Assembly: GCA_964442435.1 (NCBI GenBank)
Contig: CAYTZG010000006.1
Span: 1-64,000, forward strand
Length of the DNA: 64,000 nucleotides
Direction of reading: 5' to 3'
Source: CAMXAS01 sp964442435
GTDB taxonomy: Bacteria; Bacteroidota; Bacteroidia; Bacteroidales; P3
Shown: piece after piece, positions 1 to 9,533 of the stretch
How the letters are laid out: each line of letters begins with the position of its first letter
Numbering within the stretch: the stretch's first letter is position 1
Translations under genes and position numbers: made by a program
The notes under the pieces: model-generated
What the model was told of the DNA's origin: nothing
Seen by the model: only the letters and a program-made list of their open reading frames with translations
Databases searched by the model: none

Positions 1-1607
1 AACGGACGCGTGGCCGGGTCATTGTCGAACGTCTGCACCAAAGACTGTATCTTGGGCACACGGCCCCATTGCGTCGTATCCACATCCACGACCGTGGCCG
101 AAATCGGCATCCCGTTCTCGAAACTCTTACGGCCATCGCGCAGGATGTCTTCCGAAATGTCGCCGAGGTTGAAATACAGCGTACCGCCCGTATGTTTCGG
201 ATGACCGTCCAGACCGTCCATACCGATGAACGGGTCCATGACCCAAAACTCGATATACTCCACATTCGAAGCCTCGAAGTTCGTATTGTCGATTTTGCGC
301 ATGATACCGCCCCAACGGCTGGCCGGATCACGCAACAAGCCTTCCGTCGTCATACCGGAAGATATGCCGGGTACGGGCTCCACATCGAAGTTGTACGGCC
401 CTTTTTCGGACGGATAGAACGCCAGGTTCAATACCGAAAGGTAATCGGCCTGGTTCGTGGCCTGCTCGCGGTTCGGGAACACCTCGGTGACGCGGACGCG
501 GCGCACGTAGGGCAACGAGATATCGTCCTTGGTGATGTTGCGCGGCCGATTGTTGCCATAGAAAATGGGGTCAACCGTGTACCAAGCCAGTTTTGCGCGG
601 TTGAAGCCGCTCGCCAGGCTTTCCGCAAAGTAGTCGGCCGATTCCGGGAACATATCCAACTGCTTCTGCGGCGTACTGGCCAACTGCCACGAATAGGCTT
701 CCTTGAGGTTAATCGTGCTCTTGGCCCCTTCGAAATCGTCGATATACGTGATACCCTCTTTCGTAATGGCCTTGGAGTGCCCCGGAATGAAATGGGCGAA
801 TTCGCCGTACAGATTCAACGAAGCCGGCATCTTGGACGACTGGAACGGCAAAAGCGCGTCCACCGCCTTGGTCAGCCAGCGCGACTCATTCGAATAAGAG
901 AAGTCGAAACCGTACAACGTATTGGAAATAGGCTCCTCTCCGTAATTGACCTTATAGGTCAACGGCGACTGGTGCAGGTTCAACAGCGTGGCCCCCACAT
1001 AGAAATCCTTGCTAAAGAAATGCTCCAACCGCAAGCCCAACATCCGTTTGGTCAGCATACCGCCGGCCGTATTGCTCTCGGTAGAGATATTGATGGGCAC
1101 ACCCGAATTGAGAACGCCCTCGTTGATAATCTGCACGATACCGGCCGTATAATTGACCGTATAGTCGGAACCTTCCTGCAAGACCGTATTGCCGGCCGTC
1201 ACCTTGACGGAGCCTTGCGGCAGGTTATAGACGCCGAGCGAAATCTCACTGCCCTGCGCCGACTTATACGTACCGCCCATATAATACTTGTTCTTGTCGG
1301 GATACTGTTGGGCTTCGGTCTTCGTATAACGGTACAGTTCGTTGAACGCATACTTTTGGGCCATCGCGCTGTCGCCGCCGAAAATGGCCGGCAGGTCGGC
1401 GCCGAAGGGTTCCACGTAAGGGAAATAAATCAAGCCTTTGTTCGACTGGATATAACCGGCGCCCGTAGCCGCATTGTCGAGGAAGTCGAAGACCCCGTCC
1501 GGATTCCGGTTCATCTGGTAATCCAGATTATCCATGCCGAACACCTGTATCAACGGGATGCCGCTCAACGGGCCTTCCGTAAAATAGCCGGCCGGCACGC
1601 TCTGCCC
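1..1607 (-). CDS. sprA: T9SS outer-membrane translocon SprA/Sov, C-terminal portion (partial)
   Basis: Continuation of the sprA gene that begins at 2937, downstream of the N gap. Read on the minus strand from 1607 it is stop-free to the window edge, with about 535 codons visible. It opens with GQSVPAGYFTEGPLSGIP and then a VFGMDNLD...DGVFDF stretch and YPYVEPFG-like text typical of SprA. SprA is a very large (about 2,400 residue) outer-membrane beta-barrel forming the T9SS protein-conducting pore. Neither end is in the window: the N-side is lost in the gap and the C-terminus lies beyond base 1. The codon phase differs from the N-terminal part across the nominal 100 N, which is expected if the gap length is a placeholder rather than a real frameshift. 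Confidence 0.9.
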
Positions 1608-1707
1608 NNNNNNNNNNNNNNNNNNNNNNNNNNNNNNNNNNNNNNNNNNNNNNNNNNNNNNNNNNNNNNNNNNNNNNNNNNNNNNNNNNNNNNNNNNNNN
1701 NNNNNNN
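1608..1707. other. Scaffold gap of 100 N inside sprA
   Basis: Exactly 100 N, a conventional placeholder length. The N-terminal side ends on a complete codon at 1708 and the C-terminal side starts on a complete codon at 1607, so the real missing length should be a multiple of three. From the SprA family, roughly a hundred or more residues normally lie between the flanking motifs, so the true gap is probably longer than 100 bases. Confidence 0.95.
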
Positions 1708-2937
1708 ATACTGGCTCACCGTGTTGATGTTGCGCAGATTGGCGGGGCTGACGACCGAGGTCAACAAATTATTCGTATTGTTGGCGGGATAAGGCGAGGG
1801 CGAGGTAACGAAGACGTTGGGCGCCATCGGCTCCGTTTCGCCCAAATCGGTAAACGCGACGATGTTGCGGTTGTTTTCGACGGGCGAACCGATGTTCGTG
1901 ACCCAAACCTCCAGTTTCGTGATTTTGATGCGGCTGTTGACCAACGGCAATTCGGCCAGGGCCTCATGGTAGTGGTCGCGAAAATAATGCCCGATGAAAT
2001 AGTGCTTGTTTTCATCGTATTCATCGGCCTTGAACTCGAACTTGGAGGTCTGCGCGCCGTCCTCCACCTGTATGGACTTGCTTTCGGAACGTTGCTCGGA
2101 AAAGACGCCCGTCACATAGGTGTTGCCGAATTGCAGACGTGCCTTGACGCCGAACAGTTCCTGCACGCCGGAAATCAGCGTCGTATTGAGCGGGAAGCTG
2201 ATGTTACCGGCCTCTATCGACTTGATGATATCGTCTTCCTTGCCCTCGTACTGCAATTTGAGTTTGTTGTCGAAATTGAACAGGGCCTCGGTGTTGTAAT
2301 TGATATCGAAATTGATCCGGTCGCCGATTTTGGCATTGAGGTTGATGTCGATTTTGGCGTCGAAGTCGAAATTGAAATTCTTGCGGTGCCGCACGTCCAA
2401 AGCCGGGTCGTCGCGGCGCGTGCCCACGAACGCGAAAATCAGCTCCACGGAACCGTTCAGGTCGAATTTGATGAAATCCTTGCCGAACACATTGTCGAGG
2501 AAACCCATGTCGATGTTCAAGCCCGGAATCAGCCCGCCCAAACCCGAAGAGGCCGAGGGCGTGTAGGCGGCCTTGGTCTTCCAGTATTCGCGCATGGAAC
2601 GTTCCATGTCGTATTGCATGAACTCCGCGCGGTCCATGTCGCGCGAGCTGAGCACCATACCGCCCATGCTCGTCGTTACCGTGTAGGTGTTGTCCTGCGC
2701 GTTGAAACGCACTTCCTCCTTGGCCGGCGCCTTGAAATAAATATCCTTGGAAGGCGGCAGTTCACCGCCGTAATCGGGTTCGGGCACCGGAAAATGCAAC
2801 GCGCTGTCGGCCGCAGCCGAGGGCCAAGCCGCCTCCTGAAACGACGAAGGGGCGGCACATACCTCCCCCATGGCCATTCCAAAGCAGAATGCCGTTCCCA
2901 CGATGACTTGCCGCATCCGGCGGCGATGAATTTCCAT
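1708..2937 (-). CDS. sprA: T9SS outer-membrane translocon SprA/Sov, N-terminal portion
   Basis: Encodes the first 410 residues of SprA. There is a cleavable signal peptide (start MEIHRRRMRQ, hydrophobic core, cleavage near VCAA). It is followed by the N-terminal SprA region with KDIYFKAP, a YDMERSMREYWK segment and a NFDFDAKIDINLNAKIGDRI beta-rich stretch. SprA is exported by Sec and forms the outer-membrane channel for T9SS cargo. The start at 2937 lies 30 bases after the ruvA stop, the usual ruvA-sprA arrangement in Bacteroidota; an internal ATG at codon 8 is an alternative start. The gene breaks off at the N gap and resumes at 1607. Confidence 0.93.
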
Positions 2938-2967
2938 TATACCCTTGATGAAGACAAGCGTATCTTT

Positions 2968-3561
2968 CTACAACATCTGCAATGCCTGCTTGATTATACT
3001 TTCGACATCCGCCGATGGATTGGCGGACAAAACCTTGTCCAAAACCTTTTCCGACGCGCTTTTCGCATAGCCCAACATGACGAGCGCGCTCAAAGCCGTC
3101 TCGCGCTGCGGATAGGCCTGCGCCGAAACGCTGCCGCCTTCCATCGCCTCCCCGGCCTCCACCTTGCCGACCTTATCCTTGAGGTCCACGATAATCCGCT
3201 GGGCCGTTTTGGCGCCTATGCCCTTTATGGCCTGTATCTTGCGTGTGTCCTCCTGCTGGATGGCGCGGATGGTTTCGGCCGGCGACATGGCCGACAGTAT
3301 CATACAGGCCGTATTCGCGCCTACGCCCGAAACGGAAACCAACAGTTGGAACAACTGCTTTTCCACAGCCGTAAAAAAGCCGAACAGCTGCTGCGCGTCC
3401 TCGCGGTAAATGGGCTGAACGAGCAGCTTGGCCTGCGACAGGTCCTTGATTTGGGAATAGGTGTGGAGCGATATGCGGATTTCATACCCTACGCCGCCGC
3501 AATCCAATACGGCGCATACGGGATTGAGCTCGGCCACCCGCCCCTCGATATAAGCGAACAT
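2968..3561 (-). CDS. ruvA: Holliday junction branch migration protein RuvA
   Basis: A 197-residue RuvA, the usual family length. It binds four-way DNA junctions as a tetramer and loads the RuvB motor during recombinational repair. The N-terminal OB-fold begins MFAYIEGRVAELNP. Two helix-hairpin-helix elements follow (VSGVGANTACMIL and IKGIGAKTAQRIIVDLKDK), then a short C-terminal RuvB-binding helix domain after a glycine/serine/alanine linker. The ATG at 3561 was chosen because it aligns with the family start; the open frame extends further upstream but that part overlaps the promoter. It is the first gene of a ruvA-sprA transcript. Confidence 0.97.
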   Translation of the reverse strand: MFAYIEGRVAELNPVCAVLDCGGVGYEIRISLHTYSQIKDLSQAKLLVQPIYREDAQQLFGFFTAVEKQLFQLLVSVSGVGANTACMILSAMSPAETIRAIQQEDTRKIQAIKGIGAKTAQRIIVDLKDKVGKVEAGEAMEGGSVSAQAYPQRETALSALVMLGYAKSASEKVLDKVLSANPSADVESIIKQALQML

Positions 3562-3584
3562 CCTTTTGCTATATAATATTATAC

Positions 3585-3616
3585 TTTGCAAAGATAGGCT
3601 TTTTTTCCTACCTTTG
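3585..3616 (+). promoter_or_regulatory. Bacteroidota-type promoter for dnaX
   Basis: -33 box TTTG at 3585-3588, a 20-base spacer and -7 box TACCTTTG at 3609-3616. It drives dnaX at 3714 with a leader of about 90 bases. The boxes lie among those of the divergent ruvA promoter. Confidence 0.7.
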
Positions 3617-3619
3617 CAA
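3589..3619 (-). promoter_or_regulatory. Bacteroidota-type promoter for ruvA-sprA
   Basis: On the minus strand, -7 box TATCTTTG (3596-3589) and a TTG at 3619-3617 with 20 bases between them. This predicts a short leader of about 20 bases before the ruvA ATG at 3561. It interleaves with the divergent dnaX promoter. Confidence 0.7.
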
Positions 3620-3713
3620 GCAAGAACCATGTGCCGATTCGACACTTCGGACGACTCGGCATCGGGGGCCGGCAACCTATGTCGGCCTGTTTTTTCAGTA
3701 TAAGGAGATTTTT

Positions 3714-5450
3714 ATGGATCAATTCGTAGTTTCCGCCCGCAAATACAGGCCGGACACGTTCGAATCCGTCGTTGGGCAGGAGGCCATCACGACCACGCTC
3801 AAAAACGCGATTCGCAGCGGGCATATCGCCCAGTCCTTCCTGTTCTGCGGCCCGCGCGGCGTAGGCAAGACGACCTGCGCCCGCATCCTGGCCAAGACCA
3901 TCAACTGCATGAACCCGACGCCCGATATGGAGGCCTGCGGGGAATGCGAGTCTTGCCGCGGCTTTCAGGAGAACGCCTCCCAAAACATTTACGAACTCGA
4001 CGCGGCCTCCAACCGCTCGGTCGAAGCCATGCGCAGCCTTATCGAACAGGTGCGCATACCGCCGCAAGTGGGGCGCTACAAAGTATATATCATCGACGAA
4101 GTCCATATGCTGACAACCGAGGCCTTCAACGCGTTTCTGAAAACGTTGGAGGAACCGCCCGCGTATGCCAAATTCATTTTGGCCACGACCGAACGGCACA
4201 AGATTCTGCCCACGATTCTGTCGCGTTGCCAGATTTCGGACTTCAAGCGCATCAACACGGAAGACATCGTCAAGCACCTGCAGAAAATCGCCGCGGCGGA
4301 AGGCCTTACGGCCGAGGAGGAAGCCCTGCGCATCATCGCCCAAAAAGCCGACGGCGGTTTGCGTGACGCGCTTTCGATGTTCGACCAGCTCGTCAGTTTC
4401 TCGAACGGGCAAGTCACGTACAACCAAGTTATTTCCCTGCTCAACATTCTGGATTACGACTATTATTTCCGCTTTACGGATCTGTTTTTGAAGGGGGAGC
4501 ACACGCAGATGCTGTTACTGTTCAACCAAGTGCTTGACCAAGGCTTCGACGCCCAGCATTTCGTCAACGGCCTGAACCAACACTTCCGCAACCTGTTGCT
4601 CGCGCAGGACGCGCCGACCCGGCCGCTGCTGGAAATGTCGCCGGCCCTGCAGGAACGCTACGGCCAACAGAGCGCGCAATGCCCGCCGCAAACATTGCTC
4701 GACGGCATGACGCTCTGCACGCGTTGCGATTTGGACTACCGCGCCAGCAACAACAAACGCCTGCTCGTGGAGATGCTGCTATTGCAAATCTGCGCGCTGT
4801 TCGGGCAATCGGTTTTTCCCTCCGTTGTCTCCAACCCGACGGAAGTAGAAGGTAAGCCTTCGAAGGAGACAACGGCCGAAGCTCCGTCGGCCCCCAAGCC
4901 CGCCGCGCCGCAGACGGCACCCGCCCCTGCCCCGCAAGCGGCCGCCCCGAAACCGGCCCCGGCCGCGACGCCACAACCTGCGCCAGCCACCGTGCGCCGC
5001 GCGCCGCTTTCCATCAAGCACATCCAAAAGAACCTCGCGTCGCTGCAAGCGGCCGCCCCTACCGCCACGGTGGCCGACACCGCCCGCCCGATTGACTTTT
5101 CCGAATTGCCGGCCATATGGAACGCCTACGCCGACGGTTTCCAAACCAAGTCGCCGGGCAAATACGACATCCTCAAACACGCGCAAATCAAGGCCGAAGA
5201 CCACACGGTTGAACTTACGGTGGGCAATGCGGTACAGGCCAATATGCTGGAAGAGGACAAGGCGGACATCTGCGCCGCCTTGCGGCAGGCGTTGCACGCG
5301 GACGCGCTCTCGCTGAACATCCGCATCGACGAGCAAATCAAACAGGATGTAAAAGTATATACAGCACACGAGAAATACAAAAGTATGCTCGAACAGAACG
5401 CCGAACTGCGCAACTTCAAAGACACGCTGCAGTTGGACATCGAATTATAG
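3714..5450 (+). CDS. dnaX: DNA polymerase III subunit gamma/tau
   Basis: A 578-residue clamp-loader ATPase that organises the replisome. Residues 46-53 are the Walker A loop (GPRGVGKT), with zinc-binding cysteines around residues 65, 75, 78 and 81. The Walker B acidic pair is at 128-129 in YIIDEVHML, followed by the sensor/arginine-finger SRC motif and domain III. An Ala/Pro-rich linker (about residues 385-435) joins a divergent tau-like C-terminal domain. The start is supported by an AAGGAG ribosome-binding site seven bases upstream, which is uncommon in this window. No frameshift-stimulating slippery heptamer was identified with confidence, so production of a separate gamma form is unproven. 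Confidence 0.96.
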   Translation: MDQFVVSARKYRPDTFESVVGQEAITTTLKNAIRSGHIAQSFLFCGPRGVGKTTCARILAKTINCMNPTPDMEACGECESCRGFQENASQNIYELDAASNRSVEAMRSLIEQVRIPPQVGRYKVYIIDEVHMLTTEAFNAFLKTLEEPPAYAKFILATTERHKILPTILSRCQISDFKRINTEDIVKHLQKIAAAEGLTAEEEALRIIAQKADGGLRDALSMFDQLVSFSNGQVTYNQVISLLNILDYDYYFRFTDLFLKGEHTQMLLLFNQVLDQGFDAQHFVNGLNQHFRNLLLAQDAPTRPLLEMSPALQERYGQQSAQCPPQTLLDGMTLCTRCDLDYRASNNKRLLVEMLLLQICALFGQSVFPSVVSNPTEVEGKPSKETTAEAPSAPKPAAPQTAPAPAPQAAAPKPAPAATPQPAPATVRRAPLSIKHIQKNLASLQAAAPTATVADTARPIDFSELPAIWNAYADGFQTKSPGKYDILKHAQIKAEDHTVELTVGNAVQANMLEEDKADICAALRQALHADALSLNIRIDEQIKQDVKVYTAHEKYKSMLEQNAELRNFKDTLQLDIEL

Positions 5451-5463
5451 GGAATTGAACGAC

Positions 5464-8286
5464 ATGAGAAAGATTGCATTATGGTTGGCCGGCCTCCTCT
5501 GCGCCATTGTTCCGGCGGTTCACGCCCAGGATTTGAACCGCAACCTGCCGATAGACCCGCAGGTGCGCATCGGCCGTTTGGAGAACGGCTTGGTGTATTA
5601 TCTCCGCCAAAACGCCAAACCCGAAAACCGGGTCATGATGCAACTGGTCGTCAACGCCGGCTCCATCTGCGAAAGCGAAGACCAAACGGGGCTCGCCCAC
5701 TTCTGCGAACACATGATGTTCAACGGCACGAAGCATTTTCCGAAAAACGAACTGATTGACTTTCTGCAAAGCACGGGCGTCCGCTTCGGCGGCGACATCA
5801 ACGCCTACACGACGTTTGACGAAACGGTGTATATGCTCGAAATACCCACCGACAGGGAGGGTTTGCTCGAAAAGGGCTATCAGGTGCTGGAAGACTGGGC
5901 GCACCAAGCCACCTTGGACAGCCAGGCCATAGACGAGGAACGCGGCGTTATCATCGAAGAATGGCGCATGGGCCTGGGCGCCGACGACCGTATGCGCCAA
6001 AAGACGCTGCCCGTATTGCTCAACAACTCGCGTTATGCCGAACGGATGCCCATCGGCAAAATCGACAACCTGAGAACCTTTAAACCCGAAAGCCTGCGCC
6101 GCTTTTACCGGGATTTCTACCGGCCCGACCTGCAGGCCGTCATCGTGGTGGGCGACATCGACCTCGACGCGGCCGAAGCCCAAATCAAACAGCGGTTCGG
6201 CGCGTTGCAGAACCCGGCGGACGCCCCCGCCCGCCCCTACGCGACCGTGCCCGACAACGCGAAACCGCTCGTGGTGGTGGCCACCGACAAGGAAGCCACG
6301 AACAACACGCTTGTGGTATTCTTCAAACAGCCCTATCGGCCGATTGTGACCGTGGGGGACTTCCGCAACGACCTGATACGGGATTTGGTGACCGAAATGT
6401 TCAACACGCGGCTCAACGAAATCATACAGGAAGCCGACGCGCCTTTCATCCACGCCGGACAAGGCTACGGGCCGCTGGTGCGTCAGGTCTATGTCAACCA
6501 ACTCTATGCGCTGGCCAAGGAAGGTCGCACGGCCGAAGCCCTGACCGTTTTGCTGACGGAATGCTACCGTGTGACACGGCACGGCTTTTTGGAAAGCGAA
6601 CTAGAACGCGCCAGACAGAGTCTGCTGACCAACTACGAAATCGAAGCCTCCGAAGCGGACAAAACGCCGTCCAACCGGCTCGCCACACGCTATGTCTCCA
6701 ACTTCCTCTATCAGATGCCCGTCATTTCCTCGGCCGACTGCTATAAACTGGCCAAGCGGCTGTTGCCCGGCATCTCGGTGGAAGAGGTGACGGCGGCCGC
6801 CCGCGCGGGCATTACGGACCACAACATGGTCATCGCGCTGACCGCACCCGACAAAGCGGACGTGCCCGTGCCGACCGAAGCCGACCTGCTGGCCATTTAC
6901 ACGGCCGCCCGAAACGACACGACCTTGGCCCCCTACGAAGACCGTTTCAGCGATGAACCGCTCGTAACCCTGCCCGCGCGGGCGGCGAGCGGCGCGGAAA
7001 TCTTGGGCGAAGATTCGCACGGCATCACGCGGGTCAAGCTTTCCAACGGCCTGATCGTCCACCTTAAACCCACGACGTTCAAGAACGACGAAATCTTGCT
7101 GGGCGCCTACAACCTCGGCGGCACGTCGCTTGTGGAATTGCCCGACCTGATGTCGGCGACGATGGCCGGCGCCGTTCTGTCCCAAAGCGGATTGGGGGCT
7201 TTCGACAACACCGAGCTGAACAAAAAACTGCAGGGGCATACCGTGGCCTATCAAGCCGGCCTCGACGATTTGCGCGCCATCATCAACGGCTCGTCCTCCG
7301 TCAAGGACTTGGAACTGCTGTTGCAAATCAACTACCTTACGTTTACGGCGCCCCGCAAAGACCTGCGGGCCTGCCGCAGCCTCGTCTCCAAACTCAAAAC
7401 GCGCTACAAACTGCTCAAATCCAGCCCCAACTATGTGTTCTCCGACAGCCTGCTCCGCGTGGCCTCCAACCACGACCCGCGGGTCAACTTCCTGTTGAGC
7501 GAGAACCAATTGGAGCAAATCGACGCCGACCGCGTTTACGATATTTTCCGCGAACAGTTCGGCAATGCCGGCAGTTTCCGTTTCTATCTGGTGGGCAGTT
7601 TCCAAATCGACGACAGCCTGCTTTCGCTGCTGGAAACGTATTTGGGTTCCCTGCCCGCACAGGCGGAAGAACGGCATTGGCGCGACATCTCCACCCCGAT
7701 GCCGACGGCCAGGACCGAATTCGAACTGGAGATGGGCGAAGACGAACAGAGCATGGTGGGCCTCGTTTTCACGATGCCCTACAACTGGGATTTGCCCACG
7801 CGCCAAAGCCTCTCTTTCTTCAGCGAACTGATGGAAATCAAACTGCTGGAAAAAATCCGCGAGGAAATGGGCGGCGTTTATTCGCCGGCCGTAAGGATTG
7901 AACTGGAACGCTACCCCAAAACGGAAGCCTCGTTCATCATCCTGTTCGGCTGCGAACCGCAACGCACGGACGAAATCACGGCGGCCGTGCTCGAACAAAT
8001 CCGTTTGCTGATAAAGGAAGGCCCCAACGAAGCCGACTTGAACAAAGTAAAGGAGACCCAAAAGCGGTCGTTTGAGAAGAACCTCGAAAACAACGAATTC
8101 TGGCTTTCGATGATGATGCAGGCCGATTATATCGGCACGGATTTGGACGGACTTGCCAAAGACGTGCAGTTTCAACGCATCGACAACCTGAAAGCCAAGA
8201 CGATACAGAAAACGTTGAAAAAGTACCTGAATCCGGAAGTCTATGTCCGCGGCGTGTTGAAACCCGCCCCCGAGGAGCAGGAGTAA
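5464..8286 (+). CDS. M16 family zinc metallopeptidase (pitrilysin/insulinase type), exported
   Basis: A 940-residue peptidase with a signal peptide (MRKIALWLAGLLCAIVPAVHA), so it acts in the periplasm or at the cell surface. The inverted zinc motif HFCEH is at residues 79-83, and the third ligand glutamate about 76 residues later lies in the EERGVIIEEW region. This is followed by the inactive second M16 half typical of two-domain members of this size. These enzymes degrade peptides in a closed chamber. The ATG at 5464 is preferred over an upstream in-frame TTG at 5455. It starts 13 bases after dnaX and is probably co-transcribed. Substrate unknown. Confidence 0.92.
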   Translation: MRKIALWLAGLLCAIVPAVHAQDLNRNLPIDPQVRIGRLENGLVYYLRQNAKPENRVMMQLVVNAGSICESEDQTGLAHFCEHMMFNGTKHFPKNELIDFLQSTGVRFGGDINAYTTFDETVYMLEIPTDREGLLEKGYQVLEDWAHQATLDSQAIDEERGVIIEEWRMGLGADDRMRQKTLPVLLNNSRYAERMPIGKIDNLRTFKPESLRRFYRDFYRPDLQAVIVVGDIDLDAAEAQIKQRFGALQNPADAPARPYATVPDNAKPLVVVATDKEATNNTLVVFFKQPYRPIVTVGDFRNDLIRDLVTEMFNTRLNEIIQEADAPFIHAGQGYGPLVRQVYVNQLYALAKEGRTAEALTVLLTECYRVTRHGFLESELERARQSLLTNYEIEASEADKTPSNRLATRYVSNFLYQMPVISSADCYKLAKRLLPGISVEEVTAAARAGITDHNMVIALTAPDKADVPVPTEADLLAIYTAARNDTTLAPYEDRFSDEPLVTLPARAASGAEILGEDSHGITRVKLSNGLIVHLKPTTFKNDEILLGAYNLGGTSLVELPDLMSATMAGAVLSQSGLGAFDNTELNKKLQGHTVAYQAGLDDLRAIINGSSSVKDLELLLQINYLTFTAPRKDLRACRSLVSKLKTRYKLLKSSPNYVFSDSLLRVASNHDPRVNFLLSENQLEQIDADRVYDIFREQFGNAGSFRFYLVGSFQIDDSLLSLLETYLGSLPAQAEERHWRDISTPMPTARTEFELEMGEDEQSMVGLVFTMPYNWDLPTRQSLSFFSELMEIKLLEKIREEMGGVYSPAVRIELERYPKTEASFIILFGCEPQRTDEITAAVLEQIRLLIKEGPNEADLNKVKETQKRSFEKNLENNEFWLSMMMQADYIGTDLDGLAKDVQFQRIDNLKAKTIQKTLKKYLNPEVYVRGVLKPAPEEQE

Positions 8287-8307
8287 GGCGTTGGCTCTGT
8301 CAACGAA

Positions 8308-8338
8308 TTTGTTTTTCTATAATTTATGGCTATATTTG
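8308..8338 (+). promoter_or_regulatory. Promoter of the rpsF-rpsR-rplI operon
   Basis: -33 box TTTG at 8308-8311, a 19-base spacer and -7 box TATATTTG at 8331-8338. It matches the Bacteroidota housekeeping consensus closely and gives a leader of about 77 bases before rpsF. Confidence 0.8.
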
Positions 8339-8348
8339 CAGGCTTTTG

Positions 8349-8376
8349 CCCCTTGTAGCTTCATCGTTTCAAGGGG
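8349..8376 (+). promoter_or_regulatory. Leader hairpin upstream of rpsF
   Basis: CCCCTTG at 8349-8355 pairs with CAAGGGG at 8370-8376, leaving a 14-base loop at the start of the predicted rpsF leader. No T-run follows, so it is not a simple terminator. Leaders of rpsF operons in other bacteria can bind S6:S18 for autoregulation. Whether this one does is inference. Confidence 0.4.
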
Positions 8377-8421
8377 TTATTAAGCTGAAATTTAATTATT
8401 AACACTTTAAAAAGTAAAACG

Positions 8422-8769
8422 ATGAACCAGTATGAAACCGTTTTCATTATGACTCCCGTTTTGTCTGATGAACAGATGAAGGAAACGGTAAAGAAGTATC
8501 AGTCGTTGCTCAAGGAGCAAGGGGCTGAGATTGTCTATGAGGACAATTGGGGATTGCGTAAATTGGCCTATCCCATTCAGAAGAAAGGCACCGGATTCTA
8601 TTACCTGATAGAATTCAAGGCCGAAGGCAAAGTCGTAGACGTATTGGAAACGGCTTTCCGTCGCGACGAAAAGATGTTGCGCTTCCTGACCGTTAAGTTG
8701 GACAAATTCGCCATCGCTTACAACGAGAAGAAGCACAACAAGAAGAAAGAAGAAAACATTAACGCTTAA
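8422..8769 (+). CDS. rpsF: 30S ribosomal protein S6
   Basis: A 115-residue S6, first gene of the rpsF-rpsR-rplI operon. It opens MNQYETVFIMTPVLSDEQ and has the characteristic GLRKLAYPIQKK segment, which contacts S18 and the central domain of 16S rRNA. It ends with a lysine/glutamate-rich tail. The start follows AAAACG rather than a Shine-Dalgarno site, as is usual in this phylum. The adjoining S18 gene begins 12 bases after its stop. The sequence here is plainer and less GC-rich than the neighbouring enzyme genes, as expected for a highly expressed gene. Confidence 0.98.
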   Translation: MNQYETVFIMTPVLSDEQMKETVKKYQSLLKEQGAEIVYEDNWGLRKLAYPIQKKGTGFYYLIEFKAEGKVVDVLETAFRRDEKMLRFLTVKLDKFAIAYNEKKHNKKKEENINA

Positions 8770-8781
8770 AACGAATAGGAA

Positions 8782-9051
8782 ATGGCTGCTAACGATAACG
8801 ACATAAAGTACTTAACGCCGATTGCAGTAGAGACCAAGAGAAAGAAATACTGCCGGTTCAAAAAGAGCGGTATCCGTTACATCGACTACAAGGATGCGGA
8901 TTTTCTGCTCAAATTCGTCAACGAACAAGGTAAAATTTACCCCCGCCGTCTTACCGGTACTTCGCAAAAGTATCAGAAGAAAGTCGCTCAAGCCATCAAG
9001 CGTGCCCGTCACCTGGCTTTGATGCCCTATGTTGCGGACTTATTAAAATAA
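8782..9051 (+). CDS. rpsR: 30S ribosomal protein S18
   Basis: An 89-residue S18 that binds 16S rRNA together with S6. Family hallmarks are KKYCRFKKSGIRYIDYKD near the N-terminus and the basic IYPRRLTGTSQKYQKKV...IKRARHLALMPY block. It has a single cysteine at the position where some S18 proteins carry a zinc-binding set; the other cysteines are absent, so this is the zinc-free form. It lies between rpsF and rplI, 13 bases before the latter, and an AAGGAGG-like stretch precedes the next gene. Confidence 0.98.
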   Translation: MAANDNDIKYLTPIAVETKRKKYCRFKKSGIRYIDYKDADFLLKFVNEQGKIYPRRLTGTSQKYQKKVAQAIKRARHLALMPYVADLLK

Positions 9052-9064
9052 GGAGGAAGTACAG

Positions 9065-9514
9065 ATGGAAATCATTTTAACGCAAGACGTGGCTCACTTG
9101 GGCTACAAGGACGATATCGTAACCGTTAAGAACGGCTACGCCAACAACTATCTGATTCCGCAAGGCATGGCGGTTATGGCGACGGCCGGTGCCAAGAAAA
9201 TGCTGGCTGAAACCTTGAAGCAACGCGCTTTCAAGGCCGAAAAGATCAAACAGGAAGCCGAAGCCGTTGCGGCCAAACTGAACGGCCTGACGGTGCGCAT
9301 CGCGGCCAAGGCCGGCGCTTCCGGCAAGATTTTCGGTTCGGTCAACGCCATCCAGATTGCCGACGCGCTGAAAGAACAGCACCAGATTGACATCGACCGC
9401 AAGAAAATCATGATTGTAGGCGATGCCATCAAGGAAATCGGCACGCACACGGCCAACGTCAACCTGCACCGCGAAGTCAAAGCGGAAATCACGTTGGACG
9501 TTTACGCCGAATAA
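9065..9514 (+). CDS. rplI: 50S ribosomal protein L9
   Basis: A 149-residue L9, the usual length. The N-terminal domain (MEIILTQDVAHLGYKDDIVTV, KNGYANNYLIPQGMA) binds domain V of 23S rRNA. A long connecting helix (about residues 45-75) joins the C-terminal globular domain with GKIFGSVNAIQIADAL. It has a clear AGGAGG ribosome-binding site just upstream. It is the last gene of the operon and is followed by a strong hairpin terminator at 9534-9570. Confidence 0.98.
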   Translation: MEIILTQDVAHLGYKDDIVTVKNGYANNYLIPQGMAVMATAGAKKMLAETLKQRAFKAEKIKQEAEAVAAKLNGLTVRIAAKAGASGKIFGSVNAIQIADALKEQHQIDIDRKKIMIVGDAIKEIGTHTANVNLHREVKAEITLDVYAE

Positions 9515-9533
9515 TCTTCGACGCACACGAAAG

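Noticed and set aside
69..1727. Long plus-strand open frame of 552 codons opposite sprA
   Set aside because: It is the antisense of sprA, with arginine-, histidine- and valine-rich text and no family motif, as GC-rich antisense frames give. It also runs through the N gap.
1966..3576. Plus-strand open frame of 536 codons opposite sprA and ruvA
   Set aside because: It spans two genes on the other strand and shows no motif or promoter; antisense artefact.
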